Part shown: one piece after another, positions 1 through 5,817 of the stretch
Layout: each line of letters opens with the position of its first letter
How positions within the stretch are numbered: position 1 is the first letter of the stretch
Source of the DNA: Candidatus Methylomirabilota bacterium
GTDB taxonomy: Bacteria; Methylomirabilota; Methylomirabilia; Methylomirabilales; 2-02-FULL-66-22
Direction: 5' to 3'
Assembly: GCA_016209725.1 (NCBI GenBank)
Contig: JACQVO010000184.1
Coordinates: 1 to 10,682 of the forward strand
DNA: 10,682 bases
The notes under the pieces: generated by a model
What the model was told of the DNA's origin: nothing
The model's input: the letters and a program-made list of their open reading frames with translations, nothing else
Database searches by the model: none
Position numbers and translations under genes: made by a program

Positions 1-1526
1 CCGATGCCCAGGGCGCGGAACATTTGGTTCTGGACCTCCCGCCGGTGGATCCGGATGCTCCCTCCGCCGACCTCGGCCCCGTTCAGGACCAGGTCGTAGG
101 CCTTGGCCCGGATCTTCCCCGGATCGGTGTCGAACAGCGGGATGTCCTCGTCCATGGGGGACGTGAACGGGTGATGCATGGCGAACCATCGCCCTTCCTT
201 CTCGTCCCATTCCAGCAGGGGGAAGTCGGTGACCCAGGTCATGGCCAGCGCCTCCGGGTCGATCAGCTTCAGCTCCTGGCCGAAGCGCAGGCGGATCCGT
301 CCCATGGCATCGGCCGCCGGCTTGGGCTGATCCACGCACAGGAGCAGGAGGTCCCCCTCCTCGCCTCCCATCCGCTCGCGGAACCGCTGGAGGGTCTCTT
401 CCGTCAGGAACTTGGCGATGGGCGACTGGACGCCCTCGGGCCCGATCTTGAACCACGCGAGCCCTTTGGCGCCGAAACCCTTGGCGAACCCCTCGAGCTG
501 GTCGAGTTGGCTCCGGGAATAGCCGCCGCACCCCTTGGCGTTCAGGGCCATGGCCCGCCCCCCCGCCTGGAGCGGCTGGGCGAAGGCCCGGAACGAGGTT
601 CCGGCGAAGAGGTCCCCCACCTCCTGGAGTTCCAGGCCGAACCGGATGTCGGGCGCATCCAGGCCGAACCGCCGGATGGCCTCATCGTAGGTGAGGCGCG
701 GGAACGGTCGGGGGAGATCCGCGCCCTTGATCTCCCGGAAGATCTCAACGACCAATCCCTCCATGGTGGACAGGACCGCCTCCCGGTCCACGAAGGACAT
801 CTCGATGTCGATCTGCGTGAACTCCGGCTGGCGGTCGGCCCGAAGGTCCTCGTCCCGGAAACACTTCACGATCTGGAAGTACCGGTCGAAACCGGAGATC
901 ATGAGCAGTTGCTTGAATATCTGCGGTGACTGGGGCAGGGCGAAGAACTCCCCCGGGTTCACCCGGCTCGGGACCAGGTAATCCCGGGCGCCCTCGGGCG
1001 TGCTCTTCGTGAGGACGGGGGTCTCGACCTCGATGAACCCCTGGGAATCCAGGTACCGCCGGGTGACTTGGTAGAACCGGTGCCGCAGACGCAGGTTCCG
1101 CTGGAGCGGCTCCCGCCGCAGGTCCAGATACCGGTAGGTCAGGCGGATGTCCTCCCCGACGTTGGTCTCGTCCTCGATGGGGAAGACCGGCGTCTTGGCA
1201 TCGTTGAGGATCACCGCCTCCCGGGCGACCACCTCCACCTCGCCGCTGGCCAGGTCCCGATTCTCGGTCCCCGGCGGCCGGCGGCAGACCTCGCCGCGGA
1301 CCGCCACCACGAATTCGGGCCGCATGGCCTCGGCGCACTCGTGGGCCGCGGCAAAGCGCTCCGGGTTGAAGACGACCTGGGCCACGCCCTCCCGATCCCG
1401 GAGGTGCACGAAGATGAGCCCCCCGAGGTCCCGGCGACGATCCACCCAGCCGTTCAGGGTGACCACCTGGCCCACGTGGCTGGCCCGCAGCGCGCCACAG
1501 TAGAGGCTCCTTGCCCAGCCTTTCAT
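1..1526 (-). CDS. aspS: Aspartyl-tRNA synthetase, 3' end beyond the window
   Basis: Class II aminoacyl-tRNA synthetase that charges tRNA(Asp) in the cytoplasm. About 508 codons are present; bacterial AspRS is near 590 residues, so roughly the last 80 residues, including motif 3, are missing at the window edge. The N-terminal OB-fold anticodon-binding domain is recognisable at residues 18-52 (GWVDRRRDLGGLIFVHLRDR). Motif 1 lies around 157-170, the LPQSPQIFKQLLM segment at 197-209, and motif 2 around 223-244 (FRDEDLRADRQPEFTQID). The bacterial-type GAD insertion domain follows, at about 280-410. ATG at 1526 is chosen because the N-terminus then matches the family (YCGALRASHVGQ) and a GGAAGAG ribosome-binding site lies about 9 nt upstream. 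It is the last visible gene of the glpX-hisS-aspS series. The leader contains inverted heptamer arrays. Whether the enzyme also charges tRNA(Asn) cannot be judged. Confidence 0.95.
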   Translation of the reverse strand, partial: MKGWARSLYCGALRASHVGQVVTLNGWVDRRRDLGGLIFVHLRDREGVAQVVFNPERFAAAHECAEAMRPEFVVAVRGEVCRRPPGTENRDLASGEVEVVAREAVILNDAKTPVFPIEDETNVGEDIRLTYRYLDLRREPLQRNLRLRHRFYQVTRRYLDSQGFIEVETPVLTKSTPEGARDYLVPSRVNPGEFFALPQSPQIFKQLLMISGFDRYFQIVKCFRDEDLRADRQPEFTQIDIEMSFVDREAVLSTMEGLVVEIFREIKGADLPRPFPRLTYDEAIRRFGLDAPDIRFGLELQEVGDLFAGTSFRAFAQPLQAGGRAMALNAKGCGGYSRSQLDQLEGFAKGFGAKGLAWFKIGPEGVQSPIAKFLTEETLQRFRERMGGEEGDLLLLCVDQPKPAADAMGRIRLRFGQELKLIDPEALAMTWVTDFPLLEWDEKEGRWFAMHHPFTSPMDEDIPLFDTDPGKIRAKAYDLVLNGAEVGGGSIRIHRREVQNQMFRALGI

Positions 1527-1541
1527 GATGAAATCTCTTCC

Positions 1542-1673
1542 AATGGAAAATGCGAAACCGACAACCGACAACCGACAATGATAAGGCACCCAAGCCACGC
1601 AAACTCCATGCTGATTACCGTATCCATATCCATCCATCGTCGGTTTTTCATTGTCGGTTTAAGATTTTGCATT
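1542..1673. repeat. Inverted heptamer arrays in the aspS leader
   Basis: On the plus strand six consecutive 7-bp units begin at 1542: AATGGAA, AATGCGA, then AACCGAC three times (1556-1576), then AATGATA. On the minus strand, reading from 1673 down to 1639, five consecutive 7-bp units read AATGCAA, AATCTTA, AACCGAC, AATGAAA, AACCGAC. The two arrays face each other and include a perfect 12-bp inverted repeat (1570-1581 with 1648-1659). The element fills most of the 195-bp hisS-aspS spacer, so it is probably transcribed as part of the aspS leader. Function is unknown. Confidence 0.8.
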
Positions 1674-1721
1674 GCGCCTAGGTCCCGGACAATGCTCAAG
1701 ACACTCACAGCGCTAGGATAC

Positions 1722-2993
1722 CTAAGCGTTCTCTCGGTCCGGCAATCGCGTCAGGCGATCCGCCACCTCGCCCAGCGGGAGCGCGTGCTGCTCGCCCGAC
1801 AGCATGTCCTTCAGCGTGGCCTGGCCTCGAGCCAGCTCATCGCTTCCGAGGATGACCGAGTAGCGGTACCGATCCTTGTTGGCCTGCCGCATCTGGCCCT
1901 TCAGGCTTCGCGCCTCGAGATCCACGGCGGCGCGCAGGCCGCGCTTCCGAAGCCCCTGGACGAGATCCAGCGCCGCCGGGAACGCCTCTGCTCCGACCGT
2001 GGCCACGTACACCCCGGTATACGCCGGCGCCTCCGGCGCGGCCTCCTGCGCCTCAAGCGAGGCCAGGATCCGCTCCGCCCCGATGGCAAAACCGATGGCC
2101 GGCGTGGGCGGACCGCCGATCTCCTGGACCAGGCCGTCATAGCGGCCGCCGCCCGCCACGGCGTTCTGGGCACCCAGGACCGGGTTCAGGAATTCAAAGG
2201 TCGTCCGAGTGTAGTAATCCAGGCCCCGCACCAGGCGCTCGTTCACCCTATGCTCGATCTTCAGGCAGTCCAGCAGGCTTCGCACCGTGGCAAAGTGCTC
2301 GCGGCACGGCTCGCACAGATAGGCCGAGATCGTAGGCGCTTCGGCCGCGACCTCCTGGCAGGTCGGCACCTTGCAGTCCAGGATCCGGAGGGGGTTCTTC
2401 GCCAGCCGCACATGGCAATCCGGGCACAGGGCGTTTCGATGGGCCTCCGCGTACGTCACGAATGCCTGGCGATAGGCGGGGCGGCAGACCGGGTCCCCGA
2501 TGCTGTTCAGGTCCAGCCGGATGCCCGTGAGACCCCAGACCCCCAGCAGGTGGTGGAGCAGGGCGATCACCTCGGCGTCCACGGCCGGGCCCGGGGAGCC
2601 GACCGCCTCCACGTCAATCTGGTGGAACTGGCGGAAGCGGCCGGATTGCGGTCGCTCGTGGCGAAACATGGGCCCGATGAGGTAAAGCTTCACCAGGCTG
2701 CTCTTGGCGCCGAGGCTGTGCTCCATATAGGCCCGCATGAGGGAGGCGGTGGCCTCGGGCCGCAGGGTCAGGCTCTCGCCGCCCCGGTCCTCGAAGGTGT
2801 ACATCTCCTTCTCGACGATGTCCGTGCCCTCCCCGATCCCCCGGACGAAGAGCTCGGTGCGCTCGAAGGCCGGGGTGCGGATCTCGGCGTAGCCGTAGCG
2901 GTCGAGCACGTCGCGGGCGACCGCCTCCAGCCCCTGCCATCTCCCCGACTCCTCGGGGAGGATGTCCGGTGCACCCCTGACACCCTTGATCAA
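1722..2993 (-). CDS. hisS: Histidyl-tRNA synthetase (TTG start)
   Basis: Class II synthetase that charges tRNA(His); 423 residues from the chosen start, matching the usual length of about 420. Visible landmarks: N-terminal KGVRGAPDILPEE, motif 2 at about 109-128 (PMFRHERPQSGRFRQFHQID), the HisRS signatures RGLDYYT (256-262) and GGGRYDGL (281-288), motif 3 GFAIGAERIL (301-310), and a C-terminal anticodon-binding domain ending near residue 420. A Cys-rich insertion (C190, C193, C207, C212, C227, C230) resembles that of many bacterial HisRS. The frame is open upstream to an ATG at 3059, but those 22 extra codons fall in the heptamer repeat and do not resemble HisRS. The TTG at 2993 has GGAGG 8 nt upstream and gives the conserved N-terminus. 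Downstream of glpX and upstream of aspS, all on the minus strand. Confidence 0.95.
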   Translation of the reverse strand: MIKGVRGAPDILPEESGRWQGLEAVARDVLDRYGYAEIRTPAFERTELFVRGIGEGTDIVEKEMYTFEDRGGESLTLRPEATASLMRAYMEHSLGAKSSLVKLYLIGPMFRHERPQSGRFRQFHQIDVEAVGSPGPAVDAEVIALLHHLLGVWGLTGIRLDLNSIGDPVCRPAYRQAFVTYAEAHRNALCPDCHVRLAKNPLRILDCKVPTCQEVAAEAPTISAYLCEPCREHFATVRSLLDCLKIEHRVNERLVRGLDYYTRTTFEFLNPVLGAQNAVAGGGRYDGLVQEIGGPPTPAIGFAIGAERILASLEAQEAAPEAPAYTGVYVATVGAEAFPAALDLVQGLRKRGLRAAVDLEARSLKGQMRQANKDRYRYSVILGSDELARGQATLKDMLSGEQHALPLGEVADRLTRLPDRENA

Positions 2994-3009
2994 CTGGACG
3001 ACCTCCAGC

Positions 3010-3076
3010 AATTTCGAATCGCGAATTTCGAATGTCGAATGTCGACCCGCATTTCGCACTCCGCAATCCGCAATCT
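3010..3076. repeat. Nine-unit degenerate heptamer array in the hisS leader
   Basis: From 3014 to 3076 the sequence divides without a slip into nine 7-bp units: TCGAATC, GCGAATT, TCGAATG, TCGAATG, TCGACCC, GCATTTC, GCACTCC, GCAATCC, GCAATCT. Two word families (TCGAAT-like, then GCAAT-like) share one phase. The array covers the region just upstream of the hisS ribosome-binding site. If hisS is transcribed from the glpX promoter the array is transcribed. Same period as the arrays in the aspS leader, at 9039 and at 10455, but with different words. Confidence 0.75.
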
Positions 3077-3142
3077 CCCCTCACCCCATTCCTCTCTCCA
3101 GGCCGCAGGGGAGAGGAAACTCTGGGGGTACCCGGTGAGGGG
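3077..3142. repeat. Long hairpin between glpX and hisS
   Basis: Outer arms CCCCTCACC (3077-3085) and GGTGAGGGG (3134-3142) pair perfectly. Inner arms CCTCTCTCC (3091-3099) and GGGGAGAGG (3108-3116) pair with one G-U-type position. The right arm ends at the base before the glpX stop codon (3143-3145). In RNA this is a two-tier hairpin immediately after glpX. It lacks a U-run, so it is not a canonical intrinsic terminator; it could act as a 3'-end stabiliser or partial terminator. The CCCTCACCC...GGTGAGGGG type of hairpin resembles a repeat I recognise from many high-G+C environmental genomes. Confidence 0.75.
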
Positions 3143-4099
3143 TCAGTAGACCGGCGTGCGGTCGAAGCGGTGCGTCGCCTCGATGAAGCGCACGGTCCCG
3201 GACCGGTATCGCATGACGACGGAGTGGGTCCGGGCCCCACCGCCGAAGAACCGCACCCCCCGCAGGAGATCGCCGTCGGTGACCCCCGTAGCCGCAAACA
3301 TGACATCGGCGCCCCTGGCGAGATCCCCGATGCCATAGACCCGGTCAGGGTCTTTGATCCCCAGCCGCCGTACGCGCTCCACCTCCTGATCGTTGCGCGG
3401 CTTCAGGCGTCCCTGGATGTCTCCCCCCAGACATTGGAGCGCCGCGGCGGCCAGGACCCCCTCAGGCGCGCCACCGATCCCCATGAGGACGTCCACTCCG
3501 GTGTCTGGGAAGCCCGTGGCGATGGCGGCGGATACGTCCCCGTCCTGGATCAGCTTGATGCGGGCGCCGATCTCCCGAACCGCACGCACCAGCTCCGCAT
3601 GCCGCGGGCGGTCCAGGATCACCACGGTGAGGTCTTCGACATAGCACTTCATGGCGTCGGCGATGTTCTGGAGGTTCTGCGCCGGGCTGAGGGAGAGGTC
3701 CACGGCCCCCTTGGCCTTGGGGCCCACGGCGATCTTCTCCATGTAGGTGTCCGGCGTCGGGAGGAACCCCCCTTTTTCGGCGATGGCCACCACCGCCATG
3801 GCGTTGGCGCGGCCCTGGGCGACGATGGTCGTCCCCTCCAGGGGATCCAGGGCCACATCCAGCGCCGACCCGTCGCCGCTGCCGATCCGCTCGCCGACGA
3901 AGAGCATTGGCGCCTCATCGCGCTCGCCCTCGCCGATCACCACCGTTCCGGAGAAGGGGACCGCGTCGAAGGCCCGCCGCATGGCGTCAACCGCCGCCTG
4001 ATGCGCCGCTTTCTCGTTTCCCAGACCCATCCATCGGGCCGAGGACAAGGCCGCCGCCTCGGTCACCCGGACCACCTCCAGCGCCAAGTTCCGTTCCAC
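3143..4099 (-). CDS. glpX: Class II fructose-1,6-bisphosphatase (GlpX family)
   Basis: Metal-dependent phosphatase converting fructose 1,6-bisphosphate to fructose 6-phosphate (gluconeogenesis; some homologues also act on sedoheptulose bisphosphate). It has 318 residues, the usual length. Motifs: IGEGERDEAPML (55-66), DPLEGTT (85-91), ILDRPRH (161-167), QDGDVSAAI (185-193), GGAPEGVL (209-216). E57, D85 and E213, which I recall as metal-site residues in the E. coli enzyme, are kept. The usual GD(K/E)xAAD segment reads GNEKAAH (27-33), so one normally acidic position is His33. GTG start at 4099, preceded by a strong GGGAGGGG ribosome-binding site 5 nt away. First gene of the minus-strand unit, with a near-consensus promoter at 4189-4218. 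Substrate preference cannot be read from the sequence. Confidence 0.95.
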   Translation of the reverse strand: MERNLALEVVRVTEAAALSSARWMGLGNEKAAHQAAVDAMRRAFDAVPFSGTVVIGEGERDEAPMLFVGERIGSGDGSALDVALDPLEGTTIVAQGRANAMAVVAIAEKGGFLPTPDTYMEKIAVGPKAKGAVDLSLSPAQNLQNIADAMKCYVEDLTVVILDRPRHAELVRAVREIGARIKLIQDGDVSAAIATGFPDTGVDVLMGIGGAPEGVLAAAALQCLGGDIQGRLKPRNDQEVERVRRLGIKDPDRVYGIGDLARGADVMFAATGVTDGDLLRGVRFFGGGARTHSVVMRYRSGTVRFIEATHRFDRTPVY

Positions 4100-4184
4100 G
4101 CGTTCCCCTCCCTGGCTCGGGCCGCGCCCAGAGCAAAAGGGCGACGCGGACCACCTTGGCGGAGATCCGGCCGCCCCACAGCGG

Positions 4185-4200
4185 GGGCAGTATACTGCCC
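4185..4200. promoter_or_regulatory. Perfect 16-bp palindrome over the glpX -10 box
   Basis: GGGCAGTATACTGCCC is its own reverse complement across 16 bp. It contains the whole predicted -10 hexamer of the minus-strand promoter for glpX. Position and symmetry fit an operator for a dimeric repressor that blocks polymerase. The regulator is unknown; no second copy was noticed in the window. Confidence 0.6.
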
Positions 4201-4218
4201 GCCGAGAAAAGGTGTCAA
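4189..4218 (-). promoter_or_regulatory. Sigma70-type promoter for glpX-hisS-aspS
   Basis: On the minus strand a perfect -35 box TTGACA (4218-4213) is followed after 18 bp by TATACT (4194-4189). Transcription would start near 4182, leaving a leader of about 80 nt before the GTG of glpX. The -10 box is embedded in the palindrome at 4185-4200. Confidence 0.75.
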
Positions 4219-4347
4219 CGGAAACGTGCCGCAGCTAGGGAGAGGCGCCAGTGATCGATCCGCACGTGACGCCGGCGGAATGCCCTCCCGGGCGTTTGCT
4301 CGGTCCGACGGAACACATTTTCGGAGTCGCATAACCAGTGGGCTGTC

Positions 4348-4376
4348 TTGACGGCTATTATCATGCGTGATAACAT
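4348..4376 (+). promoter_or_regulatory. Sigma70-type promoter for the DUF4160/HTH operon
   Basis: TTGACG (4348-4353), 17-bp spacer, TAACAT (4371-4376). The expected start of transcription, about 7 nt after the -10 box, falls at 4383-4384, which is the ATG that best fits the first gene. No Shine-Dalgarno sequence precedes that ATG, so the message looks leaderless. Confidence 0.55.
4358..4373. promoter_or_regulatory. Inverted repeat in the promoter spacer, candidate HTH operator
   Basis: TTATCA-tgcg-TGATAA: perfect 6-bp arms (4358-4363, 4368-4373) around a 4-bp centre, lying between the -35 and -10 boxes and overlapping the latter. The size suits a lambda-repressor-like (XRE) dimer. The operon's second gene encodes an XRE-type helix-turn-helix, so autorepression is plausible; this is inference. 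Confidence 0.5.
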
Positions 4377-4383
4377 ACTGCTC

Positions 4384-4593
4384 ATGACTGAACGGAAGGT
4401 CGGAGGATTTATTTTCAGGACCTACATAGGCGACCATCCTCCGCTTCATGTTCACATCATTGACGGACAGAACCGCTACATCGGACGGTGGGACATCGAG
4501 CACCAATGCCCCATGAAAGGCGACAACTTTGAGGTCTCAAAGCAGTTGCGAAAGGTGCTGCACGAGGCAGGTTATCTGAGGGAGAACCCATGA
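4384..4593 (+). CDS. DUF4160-like small protein, first gene of a two-gene operon
   Basis: A 69-residue protein of the DUF4160 type. It has a short beta-rich start (GGFIFRTYIG, 7-16) followed by DHPPLHVHI (17-25), the His-rich signature of the family, then a G-W beta strand (34-37) and a C-terminal helix (50-62). Biochemical function of DUF4160 is not established. The family is commonly seen beside DUF2442 genes, as here. In-frame upstream starts exist at 4348 (TTG) and 4363 (ATG), but both lie within the predicted promoter. The ATG at 4384 coincides with the expected transcript start, so translation may be leaderless. The stop codon overlaps the next ATG (ATGA at 4590-4593), so the two genes are translationally coupled. 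My hand count over 4381-4560 gives about 52% G+C, well below neighbouring genes, which suggests horizontal acquisition. Confidence 0.7.
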   Translation: MTERKVGGFIFRTYIGDHPPLHVHIIDGQNRYIGRWDIEHQCPMKGDNFEVSKQLRKVLHEAGYLRENP

Positions 4594-5447
4594 AGCCCGA
4601 CGTACTCGTAGCAACGCAGGACTCTCATTTGCAGCATCGACTTCAGGGCAAAGTAGCTGATCTCTGCCGAGTGAAGGTATCACCCTCACCCGGTCAGGCA
4701 TACACACAGCTTCTACAGAAGTCCTTCCACGTATTCATCCTGGACTCGAAGCTGCCCCAACTCGACAGCCTGGAATTGGCGCATGCCCTGCGGCATGCTC
4801 CTGCGACACCTCGAGTTTTCCTTTCCTGGGGGCATTTGGAAGTGGATACGGCCCTCTTTGTTCGCAATATGGTCCACCATATGAAGTGGTCGGAGCCTCT
4901 GGTGATCCGCCGCTCAGTCCCTCTCCTCGTCAAGGCGCTGCGTGCCCTACTCGACCCGGCTGCCGAGCGAACCCTCGACGGTGTGCGCTATCTGCCGAAG
5001 GAAGCAACGTTTTTCGTGGCCTTCCGCAGCGGCAAGACTTACGAACTTCCCCGGAAGGTCATCCAGGCTGATGACGCGTCGCCGGTCGTCGGGGAGCCTC
5101 GTGTCACCGACGACGGTGGCGCCTTCGAGGTTCGGCAGAAGTCCGGCAATACCTACGCAGTGCCCTGGGACTTCGTGCTGTACCACCAGGAGCCGAGCTA
5201 TCCCTACCACAAGGGACAGACAGGACAGCGAGAGGTTGAGGCTCGCGGCGCCGAGCGCATCGCAGCACGCATTCGCCAGGAACGGGAAGCCCGCGGGTGG
5301 AGCCTCGGGGAGTTGGCCCGACGGACAGGCATGCAGGTCCCGAACCTTTCCCGCCTGGAGAGCGGCAAGCACATGCCCTCGCTGGAGACCCTGGAGCGCG
5401 TAGCCGAGGCATTGGGCGGCCGCGTGGCAGACCTGGTAGCGGCATGA
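4590..5447 (+). CDS. Degenerate receiver / DUF2442-like / XRE HTH fusion protein
   Basis: A 285-residue protein with three apparent parts. Residues 3-122 look like a CheY-type receiver: strand VLVATQD, then HVFILDSKLPQLDSLEL with Asp52 at the phospho-acceptor position, then VFLSWGH, then LVIRRSVPLLVKALRALL. The acidic pair is reduced to one Asp and the conserved Lys is replaced by Arg, so phosphorylation is doubtful. Residues 128-208 resemble DUF2442, with two similar strand pairs, FVAFRSGKTYELP (142-154) and FEVRQKSGNTYAVPW (179-193). Residues 222-283 form a clear XRE/lambda-repressor helix-turn-helix (WSLGELARRTGMQVPNLSRLESGK). DUF2442 joined to an HTH is known (I recall Nitrosomonas NE0471); an N-terminal receiver on it is unusual in my experience. 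ATG overlaps the upstream stop; GGGAGA precedes it. Likely a DNA-binding regulator of its own operon, partnered with the DUF4160 protein. No membrane segment. Confidence 0.75.
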   Translation: MKPDVLVATQDSHLQHRLQGKVADLCRVKVSPSPGQAYTQLLQKSFHVFILDSKLPQLDSLELAHALRHAPATPRVFLSWGHLEVDTALFVRNMVHHMKWSEPLVIRRSVPLLVKALRALLDPAAERTLDGVRYLPKEATFFVAFRSGKTYELPRKVIQADDASPVVGEPRVTDDGGAFEVRQKSGNTYAVPWDFVLYHQEPSYPYHKGQTGQREVEARGAERIAARIRQEREARGWSLGELARRTGMQVPNLSRLESGKHMPSLETLERVAEALGGRVADLVAA

Positions 5448-5502
5448 GTGGATCCCTCCGAGCCGAGTGTGGCGACTCAGAAATGTCCTTACATTTGACG
5501 CG

Positions 5503-5611
5503 TTCGGGCTGAGCTTGTCGAAGCCCGAAATCCTCATCCTTCGACAGGCTTGGTCGCGAGCGTCTCGTCTGAGCTCGACGCGGGCTCAGCCGAGCGGCTC
5601 AGGGTGAACGG
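5503..5611. repeat. Compound hairpin repeat with an internal insertion
   Basis: Left half: TTCGGGCT (5503-5510) pairs with AGCCCGAA (5522-5529) around GAGCTTGTCGA. Right half: CCTTCGACAGGCT (5538-5550) continues as CTCAGGGTGAACGG (5598-5611), together the familiar CTTCGACAGGCTCAGGGTGAACG repeat seen in many bacterial genomes. About 47-49 bp (5551-5599) interrupt it, with an internal hairpin CTGAGC/GCTCAG (5569-5574, 5584-5589). The element follows the HTH gene by about 55 bp and may end that transcript. A separate small inverted repeat, AAATGT/ACATTT, lies at 5481-5496. Confidence 0.7.
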
Positions 5612-5817
5612 AAATGTAGAGGGATTCCGGAATCATCCCCACATCGCCCACCGCACTGCCTAGCGCGTACGACGGGGCAGGCTGGCCCACGCTCCTCGTT
5701 CGCGGATCAGGCGTTTTTGAGGCATCCGGAAGAACGACGGCAAATCGCTCGACCCTTGTCACGCTCTGCCGGTTCAGAAGACAATAATACCTATAATGCA
5801 ACGTCCCCTAATTCTGT
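5612..5817. other. Unassigned spacer before the broken pfk fragment
   Basis: I find no convincing gene here. A minus-strand frame of about 70 codons is open through most of it, but it runs into the repeat at its end and resembles no family I know. A perfect 12-bp palindrome GATTCCGGAATC sits at 5623-5634. A TATAAT hexamer at 5792-5797 has no good -35 box at the right distance. The boundary with phosphofructokinase similarity is abrupt at 5818; an in-frame TAA lies at 5809-5811. Confidence 0.5.

Noticed and set aside
24..929. Plus-strand open frame of about 300 codons opposite aspS
   Set aside because: Antisense shadow of AspRS; no recognisable domain.
1527..1721. T-box or other riboswitch upstream of aspS
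   Set aside because: No T-box AGGGUGGNACCGCG-type sequence, specifier loop or terminator is visible; the region is explained by heptamer arrays.
1068..3149. Very long open frame on the plus strand opposite aspS and hisS
   Set aside because: The minus strand encodes clear AspRS and HisRS; the plus-strand translation resembles no family and is a by-product of high G+C third positions.
3032..4351. Long plus-strand open frame opposite glpX
   Set aside because: It is antisense to a complete GlpX with all motifs and crosses repeats and the promoter region.
5481..5640. Remnant of an insertion-sequence end (AAATGTCCTTACATTT and nearby inverted repeats)
   Set aside because: No transposase fragment, no matching second end and no target duplication could be found.
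5586..5801. Minus-strand frame of about 70 codons in the spacer before the pfk fragment
   Set aside because: It ends inside the compound repeat, has no convincing ribosome-binding site and matches no known family.
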